NCBI GenBank assembly: GCA_938074205.1
Contig: CALJES010000018.1
Location: 48,520-112,519 of the forward strand
DNA: 64,000 nucleotides
DNA from: an uncultured bacterium
GTDB taxonomy: Bacteria; Armatimonadota; UBA5829
Direction of reading: 5' to 3'
Below are positions 19,761 through 29,389 of the stretch, piece by piece. A program made the position numbers and the translations under genes. Within the stretch, counting starts at the first letter, position 1, and each line of letters begins with the position of its first letter. The notes below the pieces were generated by a model. The model had not been told where the DNA came from, ran no database searches, and worked only from the letters and a program-made list of their open reading frames with translations.

Positions 19761-20402
19761 GTGGCACGGATAATTGACCTCACCCATGTAGTCACCAACG
19801 CAATGCCAGTGTTCCCCGGGGATCCCGAAGTAATAATACGACCTTCAGCCCTGGGAGCGGAAAAGCAATATCTGGTATCGAAGGTTACGATCGGCACCCA
19901 TACAGGCACCCACGTGGATGCTCCGCGTCACCTTATGCCTCAAGGAATAAGTGTAGACCAGCTTGATATCGGAAGTTTGATCGGATGGGCACAAGTCCTA
20001 GATCTGCCTAGGAAAAGCGAGTGCTCCGAGATTGGCGTTTCAGATCTGCGCGCATTCGAGAAGCAGATCGGAGAGGGATCGCGATTACTGTTATGCACAG
20101 GTTGGGGAAAATACTTTGGCCAACCGCGATACTTTACCGATTTTCCAGGGATATCTGAAGAGGCAGCCGAGTGGTTAGCATCTCGGAGGATTGGGCTTCT
20201 TGGAATCGAGCAGCCATCCACACATCCAGTTAAGCATCGTCAAACCCACGAGATATTGCTTTCACGGGGTGTCGTGCTTGTCGAATCACTCGCGAATCTT
20301 CAAGAACTAACAATGAATCGCGTGTACCTCATAGTGCTACCGTTGAAGCTGTTAGGTGCAGATGGTGCACCTGCCCGAGTTGTCGCCATCGAAGAAGACT
20401 AG
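19761..20402 (+). CDS. Cyclase / kynurenine formamidase-like metal hydrolase
   Basis: This protein of about 213 residues belongs to the bacterial cyclase family (kynurenine formamidase-like). The metal-binding [11 protein letters not shown] motif is complete, and the family opening [19 protein letters not shown] is present. The GTG at 19761 starts just before the first conserved strand and gives the usual family length; earlier in-frame codons lie in sequence that overlaps the divergent flavodoxin gene. The substrate is not known; the next gene encodes an alpha/beta hydrolase in the same direction. Confidence 0.85.
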   Translation: MARIIDLTHVVTNAMPVFPGDPEVIIRPSALGAEKQYLVSKVTIGTHTGTHVDAPRHLMPQGISVDQLDIGSLIGWAQVLDLPRKSECSEIGVSDLRAFEKQIGEGSRLLLCTGWGKYFGQPRYFTDFPGISEEAAEWLASRRIGLLGIEQPSTHPVKHRQTHEILLSRGVVLVESLANLQELTMNRVYLIVLPLKLLGADGAPARVVAIEED

Positions 20403-20440
20403 GAGCCAAACTCGAAACCTTATTAAGGAGGACCAAACAT

Positions 20441-21349
20441 ATGCAATCGGACCGTGATGCGCTTTATGCACTGTTAGGAGATCTGCCCCCGCGCGATAGA
20501 CCCATCAGCTCAGATCTCGTCGACGAACAAGATCGTGATATCTACGTACTCGAAATTCTGACGCTTGATCTGAATGGAATCGAGCCTGTGCCAGCTTACT
20601 TTGTGAAACCCAAGAACACTTCCGATTCCGGCCCACGGCCGACTATTCTGTATAACCACGCGCACGGAGGCGATTACAAACTTGGCAAGGAAGAGTTAGT
20701 CTCAGGACGTCCTGCACTTCAGAACCCGCCCTACGCGGAGGTTCTGACGTCGATGGGTTATAACGCTCTGTGTATCGATACATGGTGCTTTGGTCACCGT
20801 TGGGGTCGCCCCGAGAGCGCAGTGTTCAAAGAGATGCTCTGGCGGGGTCAAGTGCTCTGGGGAATGATGGTCTATGACAGTATCAAAGCCGTGGACTACC
20901 TATGTGCCCGCGATGACGTTGATAAATCTCGCATCGGCACCTTAGGTATTAGTATGGGTTCCACAATGGCGTGGTGGACGGCGGCGTTAGATGAGCGCAT
21001 CGCTTGCTGCGTGGACATCTGCTGTCTCACTGACTTTCACGCCTTAATTGACATTAGAGGATTGGACTCGCACGGGCTATACTACTACGTGCCAGGTTTG
21101 CTCAAGGAATGGACTACAGCCAAAATCAACGCGCTGATAGCGCCCAGACCGCATCTGGCCCTAGCTGGTAACTATGACGTACTCACACCCCCACATGGGC
21201 TTGACCGAATCGATGCAGAACTGCGAATGGTATACGAGTCTTTGGGCGCTCCGGACGCCTGGAAGTTGTTGCGTTATCCTTGCGGACATATTGAGACTCA
21301 CGCGATGAGGCAAGAGGTTATACGCTGGCTGAAGAAATGGCTTGGATAA
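20441..21349 (+). CDS. Alpha/beta hydrolase (dienelactone hydrolase/acetyl esterase-like)
   Basis: The 302-residue protein has the alpha/beta-hydrolase fold with the nucleophile elbow GISMGS (around residue 172), an oxyanion strand [11 protein letters not shown], and a late catalytic His in YPCGHIETH. It resembles the esterase group found near sugar-catabolic genes and has no signal peptide. A strong AAGGAGG ribosome site lies upstream of the ATG, and the gene follows the cyclase by 38 bp, suggesting a two-gene operon. Confidence 0.82.
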   Translation: MQSDRDALYALLGDLPPRDRPISSDLVDEQDRDIYVLEILTLDLNGIEPVPAYFVKPKNTSDSGPRPTILYNHAHGGDYKLGKEELVSGRPALQNPPYAEVLTSMGYNALCIDTWCFGHRWGRPESAVFKEMLWRGQVLWGMMVYDSIKAVDYLCARDDVDKSRIGTLGISMGSTMAWWTAALDERIACCVDICCLTDFHALIDIRGLDSHGLYYYVPGLLKEWTTAKINALIAPRPHLALAGNYDVLTPPHGLDRIDAELRMVYESLGAPDAWKLLRYPCGHIETHAMRQEVIRWLKKWLG

Positions 21350-21354
21350 TGATT

Positions 21355-22038
21355 TCAACTAATTCTCACCGGCGTGAAGCCCACATGGTCCGCTGATACA
21401 AGGCGGTATTCGATCCCGTTAACGTTGCCTTCAAGATAGTAACCCGTGTGGACGTGTCCGTAAACTACGAGATCCACTTGGTACTTTTTCAGAAGGTCAG
21501 CAAAGGCGTTGGGTTCCAGGTCGGCATTGAATGGCGGATAGTGGAGCGCCACGATTTTTTTGATGACGTGTTGAGGGATTTGCTTTAAACCTCTCTCCAG
21601 ATACATCAGTTCGCGTCGCAGAACTCTCTCATCTCCTGCGTCTTGATCCTCGTCCAACTCAATACGCCAGCCTCGTGTACCGGTTATGCCAACTCCGTCG
21701 ATTAGGATAGCGTTGCCGTGCACGAGCTCGATGCCAGGAGGCATTTGCGATCGTATTTTATTCGTTGCTTCTCGTCTCCACCAATAGTCGTGGTTTCCAC
21801 GGATGAGCAGTTTGCGTCCTGGCCTAGCTGCAATGAAGTCGATGTCGGGTTTTGCCTGATCGAACTTGAGCGCCCACGAATGGTCGCCGGCTACTATAAC
21901 CACGTCCTCTGGTCTGACTATGGTATCCCAGTTAGCTGCAATTCTTTCGGCGTGGTCTCTCCAGTGTTCCCCGAATACGTGCATCGGTTTTTTTACATCG
22001 TGGGAAAGGTGAAGATCTGATATTGCGTAGATTGCCAC
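21355..22038 (-). CDS. Metallophosphoesterase
   Basis: This 227-residue calcineurin-like phosphoesterase has all core motifs: SDLHLS (D-x-H), VIVAGDHSW (GD), IRGNHDYWW (GNHD), a His in VALHYPP and the final YGHVHTG. The Asp in GD is followed by His rather than the more common Val/Ile. It is 31 bp downstream of the YhaN-like gene and may be the last gene of the riboswitch-controlled transcript. The substrate is unknown. Confidence 0.88.
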   Translation of the reverse strand: MAIYAISDLHLSHDVKKPMHVFGEHWRDHAERIAANWDTIVRPEDVVIVAGDHSWALKFDQAKPDIDFIAARPGRKLLIRGNHDYWWRREATNKIRSQMPPGIELVHGNAILIDGVGITGTRGWRIELDEDQDAGDERVLRRELMYLERGLKQIPQHVIKKIVALHYPPFNADLEPNAFADLLKKYQVDLVVYGHVHTGYYLEGNVNGIEYRLVSADHVGFTPVRIS

Positions 22039-22069
22039 AGGTCGATTCTATCCAAGCGGGAATGAATCG

Positions 22070-24520
22070 TCAATTCAAGTTTAGCACTGTTACTCGATTC
22101 CGGAACCAGTCTCGGTCCGAGAGACGTTCGTGTCGCGCACGGTGGCACGTGAGCATGATAACCTGCTGATTAGTTGATAGTTGTTCGGCTAAGTACCGCA
22201 ACGTTCGCTCGAAGCGCTCGTCGTCAAAAGCTATTAAGGCGTCGTCGAGTATAATTGGTAGTATTTCACCTGACGCAGACAACTCGCAGCAGCACGCCAG
22301 GCGAACCGCCAGGTAGATTTGGTCTTTAGCACCCGTAGAAAGACACGCGTCGATGGTTGCTTTCTCAACCACACGGTCATCTGAGACGCGCCGAACAGTG
22401 AAGGCTAGACTATCGTCAAATCGCAGATCTTGGTACTCCGGGTTCAGATGGGGAAGTATTACGGAAGCTCGACGATTCAAGACATCAGCCCAGCGCAATC
22501 TTGCTTCTGAAACAACTTCGCCCAGCACTTTTTCAGCCAATTGGAGTGCTTCCGCGAACCTAGTTGCTCGTTTGAGCTCTAAGCGCAGGGCTTCCAGTTC
22601 GGCTTGAGCTGCTGAGTATCTGCGTTTGTAGTTTTCGACTACAACGCCGACTTTCCGCTCGCATTCACTTATTAACCCCGCGATTTCATCCAACTGACGC
22701 CGGACCTTCTGTCGTTCAGCGTCTATCTCGAGTGATGACTGCTCATATGTTTGAACTGGCTGATTAGAGAGCTGTTTGGCTAGCTTCTCTGATTCTTCTT
22801 GGAGTCGAGACAATTCGATGTCGGGAATAATACGGTCTTCTAGGGTTGGCAGTTCCGATTTCTTTATCTGCCAGTAACGCTCATAGCGGTTACAGCCTTC
22901 TTTAAACGACAGCAAAGCCTGCTCAAGCGGATACTTAGCAGATATGCCAGCTTCTGCCAGGATGGAGTCTATGATTTCACGCTCTTGCTTTTCGCGCGTG
23001 CGAAGATCCGTAATGCTGCGTTCAAGTGAGGCAAGCTCCCGCTCTAATTCAGCAAGCTTAGATTGTTCCTCCAAATGTATTTCTAGTTCTCGAATGGTTT
23101 TCTCAAGTAAGGGGGCTACCTCGGAACTGCCTTCTACGTATGTGCCGAGAAGCGACAATTCTGTGGCTATGGAATTGCTGACTTGCTCGTAGCTATTTTC
23201 CGCGTATTGAAGTGCTAGTTCGGCTTCCGAGCGCACTCTGAACGCTCGCCAGTATAAGCAGAGCCCAGCTACAGCCGCCAACAACGCTGGCAGACCCAGT
23301 TTCAGAGCTACACCCAGTTGAAAGTTGCGAGCTATAAGAGCAATTAAGACGGCTAGTAAGAGCGGCGAGGCGGCGAGAAGCAGCACTTTGCCCAACCAAT
23401 TGTAGCGATCAGCCCTTGCTTTTTGGGTTTGAACCCGGCGTTTTGCATTATCAAGTGTGGCCGCCGCATTGGAAATTCTTCCACGTGCATCGTAGAGTCC
23501 TGGAAGGTTTTGGCGGCTTGCAGCCGCCAGATGCTTGCGCGTGTTCACGCGGTTTCGGAGTTCATCTGCTTCAGTGCAGACTCGCCGAACGTCTGCTTGA
23601 CGCTCAGCAATCTGATTCTGAATTTCGCTCAATCGAATAGCCGCATTGGAGATCTGCTCCTTCCTCTCAGCGGGAAAGCTAGCATATCTTTCGAGCTGCT
23701 TCATCTCAGCTATCAGTTCTTCCCGTCGCGCCAGATCTTGCTGAGCAGTGGTGACTGATTTCTTAATTTCCGCAAGTCTGCTGGCTGCATACCTTATGTC
23801 TAGATCAGCCAGACGTGTTTCCAGCTCATCTCGCTGCATGCGCAGCTGCTCCATCTCCCGCACATCTTGAGATGCGGCCTCCAGCTCTGAATCTAGCTCC
23901 CTTAGCTCGCGCGATCTCTGATCTATTCCTTCTTTGATGCGATCGAGAGCAGTTTTAGGCTTTATATCTCTTGAATTAAGGTGATATACCGCACTGTTCA
24001 GAATCTCCAATGCCCGTTCAGCGCCTTGGGAGTGTTCGGAGCCTTCGATGACAACCATAAGCTTTTCGCGGATTGTGGCTGATGGATCGAAATAGCTTAC
24101 TTCCTTGCCAGAAATAAGAGCTATTCGCTCGTAGTCCTCTCGTGGCAAGAGAAAAAAGTGGTAAGCAAGATCACTATGGCATTCAGCTGTCACTTCGCGG
24201 TTTGTGCGGAGGTCTCGAACCGTGAACTTACTTTCAGCAAAGTCTCGCAACACCTGGTAACGTGTTCCACCTGTTTCAAATACCAGCTCCACGGCGTATG
24301 ATTCACCGGACCAAGGTCTGAACGCGTCTATCGGCTTGATTTTGCCTTTAGATGTGCGCTTGGAAGGAAAGCCGCACAAAGCGGCGAGAATTGCCGCTAT
24401 CAGTGTCGATTTGCCACGTTCGTTCTCATCTATGATTAGACATAGTCGCCCTTTGGGAAACTTGATGTGACGATCGTTAATGCAGCCGAAGCCTGGGATG
24501 CTTATGGACTCAATCCACAT
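22070..24520 (-). CDS. YhaN/SbcC-like SMC-type ATPase
   Basis: This is an ABC/SMC-type repair ATPase of about 816 residues. The N-terminal nucleotide-binding half has ENERGKSTLIAAIL as Walker A, long coiled coils follow, and two hydrophobic helices lie in the middle (around residues 385-435), as in Bacillus YhaN. The C-terminal half has the signature LSTGAKDQIYLAVRLA and Walker B PIILDDALIAFDD. The P-loop begins with Asp where Gly is usual. The ATG at 24520 starts directly at the first beta strand and overlaps the nuclease gene by 11 bp. Together they likely form an SbcCD-like DNA-end processing complex. Confidence 0.88.
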   Translation of the reverse strand: MWIESISIPGFGCINDRHIKFPKGRLCLIIDENERGKSTLIAAILAALCGFPSKRTSKGKIKPIDAFRPWSGESYAVELVFETGGTRYQVLRDFAESKFTVRDLRTNREVTAECHSDLAYHFFLLPREDYERIALISGKEVSYFDPSATIREKLMVVIEGSEHSQGAERALEILNSAVYHLNSRDIKPKTALDRIKEGIDQRSRELRELDSELEAASQDVREMEQLRMQRDELETRLADLDIRYAASRLAEIKKSVTTAQQDLARREELIAEMKQLERYASFPAERKEQISNAAIRLSEIQNQIAERQADVRRVCTEADELRNRVNTRKHLAAASRQNLPGLYDARGRISNAAATLDNAKRRVQTQKARADRYNWLGKVLLLAASPLLLAVLIALIARNFQLGVALKLGLPALLAAVAGLCLYWRAFRVRSEAELALQYAENSYEQVSNSIATELSLLGTYVEGSSEVAPLLEKTIRELEIHLEEQSKLAELERELASLERSITDLRTREKQEREIIDSILAEAGISAKYPLEQALLSFKEGCNRYERYWQIKKSELPTLEDRIIPDIELSRLQEESEKLAKQLSNQPVQTYEQSSLEIDAERQKVRRQLDEIAGLISECERKVGVVVENYKRRYSAAQAELEALRLELKRATRFAEALQLAEKVLGEVVSEARLRWADVLNRRASVILPHLNPEYQDLRFDDSLAFTVRRVSDDRVVEKATIDACLSTGAKDQIYLAVRLACCCELSASGEILPIILDDALIAFDDERFERTLRYLAEQLSTNQQVIMLTCHRARHERLSDRDWFRNRVTVLNLN

Positions 24521-25682
24521 CTCGTGGCTCCAAAGGTCGGCCGTCCAGAGCACGCAGGCCGTAGTAGGTGGCGTCTTCTACTGTTGCCAGCTCTTCTTTA
24601 CTGGTTGCAGACCTTTTCAGTTCAAGCATTCTGCGTAGGAAGGCTGCGCGAATCGAAGCCGCCGCGGATTCTGTCAATGCAATTTCAGCATCATAGTCAG
24701 TAGTTAGGTTCGCTGCTCTTACTCGAACGTGGAAGTACTTACTCGAGAACTCAGATTCTATTGCACCGATGTCGACATCGCATCTGAGAGTGCCAGTCAA
24801 ATTTATTGCAATTATGTCTTGGAACCGCGCTCCGCACGATTCTACACTTTTCGCCACCTTCTCTAGGACAGACTCGTATGAGCGCGCTCCGGTCAGGTTG
24901 ACCACGACGTCTACAATTCGCCTTTGACCTACTTCGATTGTGTCAAGGGTGACCTGCCCGGATGAGTCGATGGCGCCGACTATTGCCACCTTTTCACCTG
25001 TCTCGTCAAGACCGCGTCCCTGAGTGCATCCGGAATAAGCTCCCATTATCCTGCCCGAAGAATCGGTTATGCATGAATATGAGTGGTAATGACCAATGGC
25101 GGCGTAAGTAAAGCCTTGCTGTGCCAGTTCCATATCTGAAAAAGGCAAAACGTTTTCTTTATCACTGGGTTTGAACCCATCTCTGGAGCCGTGGAACAGA
25201 AGTATATTGATATCGGCTTCGGTGCGGGGAATAATATCGGTCAGCATACGTTGTATTATTCCACGGTGGGCGTGGGCAATGCCGGTAACCGAGCAACCGA
25301 TGTCAGTTAACACCACGCTTTCAAACGTCTGTGAGGTAAAGATATGTACGTTCTGTGGCCAGTTGGCAACTGACGTCGGCAAGTATGGACTTCCGGCACG
25401 CAGACTGTCGTGGTTTCCTGGGGATATCAGAACCGGCCGCGGCGCAAGTCCGGCGAGCTGGTCAGCAATGAATGAAATACTCTCAGGTGTTACCGACTCA
25501 AAGTCGAACAAATCGCCTGGTATTAGAACGAGATCAGCTTGAGTGTCTATCGCTAGCTGACACGCAGACGCTACCGATCGCCTAATGTCCTCGCGCAGAA
25601 CAGCCTTTTTCTCATTGGTTAGCGAAAGTGCACCGCCCGCGGCAGAATCGACGTGACAGTCAGCAAATTGCACAAATCGCAT
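24510..25682 (-). CDS. YhaO/SbcD-like DNA exonuclease
   Basis: This 390-residue Mre11/SbcD-family metallophosphoesterase has FADCHVD (D-x-H), LIPGDLFD, SPGNHDS, LLFHGS and IGHYHSY in order, the five motifs that bind two metal ions. The C-terminal part resembles the YhaO capping and ATPase-binding region. It is the first gene of an operon with the YhaN-like ATPase. Upstream on the same strand lie, in order, a promoter, a c-di-AMP riboswitch and a hairpin terminator, so its expression is probably attenuated by c-di-AMP. Confidence 0.9.
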   Translation of the reverse strand: MRFVQFADCHVDSAAGGALSLTNEKKAVLREDIRRSVASACQLAIDTQADLVLIPGDLFDFESVTPESISFIADQLAGLAPRPVLISPGNHDSLRAGSPYLPTSVANWPQNVHIFTSQTFESVVLTDIGCSVTGIAHAHRGIIQRMLTDIIPRTEADINILLFHGSRDGFKPSDKENVLPFSDMELAQQGFTYAAIGHYHSYSCITDSSGRIMGAYSGCTQGRGLDETGEKVAIVGAIDSSGQVTLDTIEVGQRRIVDVVVNLTGARSYESVLEKVAKSVESCGARFQDIIAINLTGTLRCDVDIGAIESEFSSKYFHVRVRAANLTTDYDAEIALTESAAASIRAAFLRRMLELKRSATSKEELATVEDATYYGLRALDGRPLEPRDVD

Positions 25683-25711
25683 TGTCGTAGCTGGTCTTGG
25701 TTAGTTATTGC

Positions 25712-25742
25712 AAAAGGCTGCGAACTGGGCCGCAGCCTTTTT
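25712..25742 (-). terminator. Terminator of the c-di-AMP riboswitch expression platform
   Basis: On the minus strand the stem GGCTGCG/CGCAGCC (extended by flanking A-T pairs) is followed by TTTT. It lies 20 bases after the riboswitch aptamer and 30 bases before the nuclease start codon. The position is that of a ligand-controlled terminator. Confidence 0.8.
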
Positions 25743-25762
25743 AGTCTGAGAGTCTTCCTGCC

Positions 25763-25867
25763 GCGCCTACGGAGTTAGCTGACGGGCTAAGGTCGGAAGA
25801 AAACCTCTCGATTATCGATTCGCCCCTTTTGAGTGGGTCCTCCGCTCTCACTGCGAGATTAGGCGCC
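25763..25867 (-). promoter_or_regulatory. Cyclic-di-AMP riboswitch (ydaO/yuaA class)
   Basis: Read on the minus strand, the sequence matches the ydaO consensus in order: a P1 strand GGCGCC, CTAATCTCGC, GCGGAGGACCCA, GGGGCGAATC, the CTTCCGACC segment, AGCCCGTCAGCTAAC, and the closing P1 strand TAGGCGC. P1 pairs GCGCC with GGCGC. In family members, c-di-AMP binding normally switches genes off through a downstream terminator, and one is present here. The downstream gene is a DNA nuclease, which is not a usual target (cell-wall hydrolases and potassium transporters are). Confidence 0.92.
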
Positions 25868-25949
25868 AAGTTGTTCCGCTATTCGGTTTTGTATTCAGTT
25901 GTCGGCGTGTATGCCATCAGAGACGGGGAGGTGAAGCACACGCCGGCTT

Positions 25950-25979
25950 ATTCTAAACCGAATCCCCAATATGTGTCAA
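25950..25979 (-). promoter_or_regulatory. Promoter of the riboswitch-yhaO-like operon
   Basis: On the minus strand TTGACA (25974-25979) and TAGAAT (25950-25955) are 18 bp apart. Transcription would start near 25943, about 75 bases before the aptamer, which confirms the orientation of the riboswitch. Confidence 0.75.
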
Positions 25980-26236
25980 CATCAACTTCGACCTCCTATA
26001 GCAGACCTACTTATTTCCTCTGTCTGTTAAGGGATGATAATGTATTTACGCAGAAAGAGGCGATTGCGATTTAATAGAAGAGAGCTGATCGTTATGATGT
26101 GCTTCGGAAGTTTTTGACGGTGTTCCAGCCGAACGTATGGGTTTGACAGAACAGTACTGCAACGAAGCAGTAACATAATTGTAACAAGCGGGTTGTACAA
26201 TTCTAAACATCAACAGTTTGTTGGAGGAAGAGCACT

Positions 26237-26998
26237 GTGTACGAGAAGCGACATACACACACAACATCCATTTCAGCGGACCTTGCACAGCGGATAGCTA
26301 ATTGGTTGCGTTACAGGGTTGAAGCCGCTGACGCACGCGGATTGGTATTCGGAATGAGCGGGGGGCTGGATTCATCAGTTGTAGCCGGATTGGCGAAAAT
26401 GGCGTGCGGGGACAACGTTCTCGGGCTAATAATGCCATGCCACTCAAGTCCAGAAGCTGCCCAAGATGCTCTGAGAGTGGCAGAGCATTTCGGCGTCCGA
26501 ACGCATGTGACTGACTTGACGCCTGCTTACGAAGCTTTGTTAGCAGCTGTGCCTCATAATAAGTCCCGTTTGGCAATTGCTAATGTCGCACCGCGGCTTA
26601 GGATGACAGCGCTCTACTGCGCAGCTCAATCCAACGGTTATTTGGTTTGTGGAACATCTAATAAGTCTGAAAGACTGGTGGGATACTTCACAAAATGGGG
26701 TGACAACGCTTGCGATCTGCAGCCGCTTGCCGGTCTTTACAAGTATCAGGTCTACGAGTTAGCGAGTGTCCTCGGTGTTCCCGAGGAAATAATCCAAAAA
26801 CCACCCACTGCGGATCTATGGACAGGTCAAACTGACGAAGACGAAATCGGTATGTCATATGCAGAGCTGGACACCGTGCTGCAGTCTATAGAAACGGGTA
26901 ATGTACAGGATTGCAACCCTCAGTCGGTGGAACGCGTTCTCCAAATGATGGAGAGCTCGCAACACAAACGTTCGCCTGTGCCCATCTTCGAGCCTTAG
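26237..26998 (+). CDS. nadE: NH3-dependent NAD+ synthetase
   Basis: NadE makes NAD+ from deamido-NAD+, ATP and ammonia. The 253-residue protein has the PP-loop GMSGGLDSSVVAGLA, the deamido-NAD binding segment GTSNKSERLVGYFTKWGD, and the PLAGLYKYQV and KPPTADLW motifs. There is no glutaminase domain. The GTG start at 26237 is supported by GGAGG 9 bases upstream. It is a single-gene unit, divergent from the nuclease operon. Confidence 0.94.
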   Translation: MYEKRHTHTTSISADLAQRIANWLRYRVEAADARGLVFGMSGGLDSSVVAGLAKMACGDNVLGLIMPCHSSPEAAQDALRVAEHFGVRTHVTDLTPAYEALLAAVPHNKSRLAIANVAPRLRMTALYCAAQSNGYLVCGTSNKSERLVGYFTKWGDNACDLQPLAGLYKYQVYELASVLGVPEEIIQKPPTADLWTGQTDEDEIGMSYAELDTVLQSIETGNVQDCNPQSVERVLQMMESSQHKRSPVPIFEP

Positions 26999-27197
26999 GC
27001 TACGACAAATCTCATTTACTGAAGCGTTTTTGGTGGGAGCGAGCTTCATTTGATGCAGACCGTTCACTTTGCCGGACTTAAGTCGCATGGGTTTGGAAAC
27101 ACTCTCGTATTCCTTTCATGCGAATTATTGCGATGACCCCAAAGCTCGCTTAGTGATTTGCACGATTCCCGTCTCGTGGGTTTAGACCTGGTCTATC

Positions 27198-27386
27198 TTA
27201 TCTAGGCTTTATTCTTACTAGTATTCTCTGTATCTCATCTGCGCAACTGTGCAGTTGTTCAGCAGCTTGCATCAGGCGCTGACGGTTTTCTGGGGATTCC
27301 ACATCTGAAATCGAATCGTTTACGATTCCCAATGCTGATGCAATGCGATCCTTAATATCACGGAGATCTGCTTCGATTGTTTTCAT
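27198..27386 (-). CDS. Small helical protein
   Basis: This encodes a 62-residue hydrophilic protein, almost wholly helical, with heptad-like spacing (possible coiled coil). I do not recognise a family. An AAGGA ribosome site lies 9 bases before the ATG, which supports translation. It lies 105 bp after the NlpC/P60 gene on the same strand and could be the last gene of the rml transcript. Confidence 0.5.
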   Translation of the reverse strand: MKTIEADLRDIKDRIASALGIVNDSISDVESPENRQRLMQAAEQLHSCADEIQRILVRIKPR

Positions 27387-27491
27387 TGCAGGGGTTCCTT
27401 AGCGGATTGCTGTTGGTTTTCCTCTTACATAGGTGCACAGACTTCACAGTGTAAAAAATTATGGCGCAGGACTGCTCGCGGTGATCCGCCT

Positions 27492-28379
27492 TCAGTCTTG
27501 CGGAGCGCCGCCGCCCAAGTCTAGCGTGGAGAGTCTCATCCTTCGAGCACCCCAATACCTTGGCCCGTATGACTCATCCGTAAATGGGCTGACAATTACA
27601 CCTGAATGCCCAGAGGAATGTATGAATTTTTCGCTGTCTAAAGCTAGGCCGACGTGTGTTACCTTGTCGAACTCCGGATCTTTGCCACTTCCAAAGAACA
27701 CCAGATCACCTGCTCGCAGTTCCTCTCGAGTTATCGGGATTGCTCTTTCGTCGGCAGCCTGCATATGTGCATCCCGCAACAGTGTCACACTGTGGATTCT
27801 GTGTACTAACTGAACAAATCCAGAACAATCTATGCCGAAAGGCGTTGTTCCGCCCCAGAGATAAGGTGTTCCTATGAACCTAAGAGCCGTTTCAACCAGT
27901 CTTTTGGGGTCGGGTAGGGGGATAGTCTGAGCAATGCTTCTGTTAACTAGCCTGGCTTCCGATCGCCGAATGAAGCCTATGCTGCCGTCTGGCAACTGCA
28001 GCTCTACCCAGTCGTTGGAGGTAAGATCGACAACTTCAAGTTCGCTGCTGATAGGTACTCTGGTGACGATTATAGAATCGTCGTGAGGTTCTTGAAATAT
28101 CTCAACGAAGAGGTTGCGAGTAATTGCCACGTTGCCGCTTGAGGCGTATGGTTTGTTTCCTTCGATTTTCCGGATTGCATGCGAGGGAATCCACCCTCGG
28201 TATGTATCCCAGGTCTTCACGAAGTACCAACTCCCTTGGCCAGCCTCGATATAAACCGGCTGACCTATTATCGCCTGGGTCACGCGTTCAGACTTGTCAT
28301 CAGGTTCTTTTCGGAGCGATACGACGTTCTTAGTTACAACTCCGATGCTGACGGAAGCCGAGCTATTTGCGTGTGGCAT
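27492..28379 (-). CDS. SH3-NlpC/P60 peptidase (YkfC/dipeptidyl-peptidase VI-like)
   Basis: This protein of about 295 residues cleaves peptidoglycan-derived peptides, most likely gamma-D-glutamyl bonds. Two N-terminal bacterial SH3 domains (roughly residues 15-75 and 85-155) precede an NlpC/P60 domain with the catalytic Cys in GIDCSGFVQL and His in THVGLAL. YLWGGTTPFG is typical of the YkfC group. There is no signal peptide, as expected for cytoplasmic muropeptide recycling enzymes. The ATG at 28379 has GGAG 8 bases upstream and overlaps the end of rmlB by 17 bp. Confidence 0.88.
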   Translation of the reverse strand: MPHANSSASVSIGVVTKNVVSLRKEPDDKSERVTQAIIGQPVYIEAGQGSWYFVKTWDTYRGWIPSHAIRKIEGNKPYASSGNVAITRNLFVEIFQEPHDDSIIVTRVPISSELEVVDLTSNDWVELQLPDGSIGFIRRSEARLVNRSIAQTIPLPDPKRLVETALRFIGTPYLWGGTTPFGIDCSGFVQLVHRIHSVTLLRDAHMQAADERAIPITREELRAGDLVFFGSGKDPEFDKVTHVGLALDSEKFIHSSGHSGVIVSPFTDESYGPRYWGARRMRLSTLDLGGGAPQD

Positions 28380-29370
28380 ACCATTTCTCCGCGAACCTCT
28401 TGTGCTCTTCACTCTCCTTTATCTTTCGCCACCAATCTTGGTTCTCCATGTACCAACGGATCGTTTCGCGGATGCCGGTATCAAAATCGTGTTCGCGGCG
28501 CCATCCCAGCGAAAGCAATTTCGAGGAATCAAGTGCGTATCGGCGATCATGTCCGGGTCTGTCCTCCACATGGCGTATTAAGCTTTCATCTTTGCCGGTA
28601 ACTTCCAGTATGATCTTAACAACTTCGATGTTCGGGCGCAGATTGTCGCCGCCTATGTTGTAGACCTCACCCGGTTTCCCCTTTAGCATGACGGTCTCGA
28701 TTCCTGAGCAGTGATCCAAAACATGCAGCCAGTCTCTAATTTGCATTCCATCGCCGTATACGGGAAGAGGTTTGTCTTCCAAGGCATTTGTTACAAATAG
28801 CGGGATGAGCTTCTCCGGCTGTTGATATGGCCCATATGTGTTCGAGCCTCGAGTTACCACAACTGGAACGCCATACGTGCGCCAGTAGGCGCGTGCCAAC
28901 AATTCGCCGCCTGCCTTTGACGCAGAGTACGGGCTGTTGGGCGAAATCGGATCTGTCTCCTTGGAAAATCCTGATTCTATGTCGCCGTAAACTTCATCGG
29001 TTGATATTTGGATGAAAAGCTCTACCGGATTTCTTCGGCAGGCTTCCATCAAAGTGTACACGCCGAGAATGTCAGTGGTAATAAACGCCTCAGGATCGCA
29101 TATCGAACGGTCAACGTGGCTTTCGGCAGCAAAGTTTACCACAATATCTGCTTCCTTTACGGGATCTTCTACATCGTTGGCGTTTCTTATATCCCCCTTT
29201 ATGAAGCGGAAACGAGGATCATTCCAAACATCCTCAAGGTTTTCGGTGTGTCCCGCATATGTAAGGGCATCCAGCACCGTCACCCTGAAGTCCGGATACT
29301 TCCGGAGTATATACCGAACAAAATTACTGCCAATGAAGCCGGCCCCACCGGTGACTAGGAGATGTTTCAT
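28363..29370 (-). CDS. rmlB: dTDP-glucose 4,6-dehydratase
   Basis: RmlB converts dTDP-glucose to dTDP-4-keto-6-deoxyglucose. This 335-residue extended short-chain dehydrogenase has the N-terminal NAD motif GGAGFIGSNFVRY, the catalytic triad in STDEVYGD and YSASKAGGE, and the RGSNTYGPYQQPEKLIP segment typical of RmlB. It follows rmlC by 19 bp in an rmlA-rmlC-rmlB operon for deoxysugar synthesis. Confidence 0.96.
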   Translation of the reverse strand: MKHLLVTGGAGFIGSNFVRYILRKYPDFRVTVLDALTYAGHTENLEDVWNDPRFRFIKGDIRNANDVEDPVKEADIVVNFAAESHVDRSICDPEAFITTDILGVYTLMEACRRNPVELFIQISTDEVYGDIESGFSKETDPISPNSPYSASKAGGELLARAYWRTYGVPVVVTRGSNTYGPYQQPEKLIPLFVTNALEDKPLPVYGDGMQIRDWLHVLDHCSGIETVMLKGKPGEVYNIGGDNLRPNIEVVKIILEVTGKDESLIRHVEDRPGHDRRYALDSSKLLSLGWRREHDFDTGIRETIRWYMENQDWWRKIKESEEHKRFAEKWYATRK

Positions 29371-29389
29371 ACTTGAAAGTTCCTTTGGC

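Noticed and set aside
25829..26074. 81-codon plus-strand frame upstream of nadE
   Set aside because: It overlaps the c-di-AMP riboswitch and its promoter on the other strand; no domain or ribosome site.
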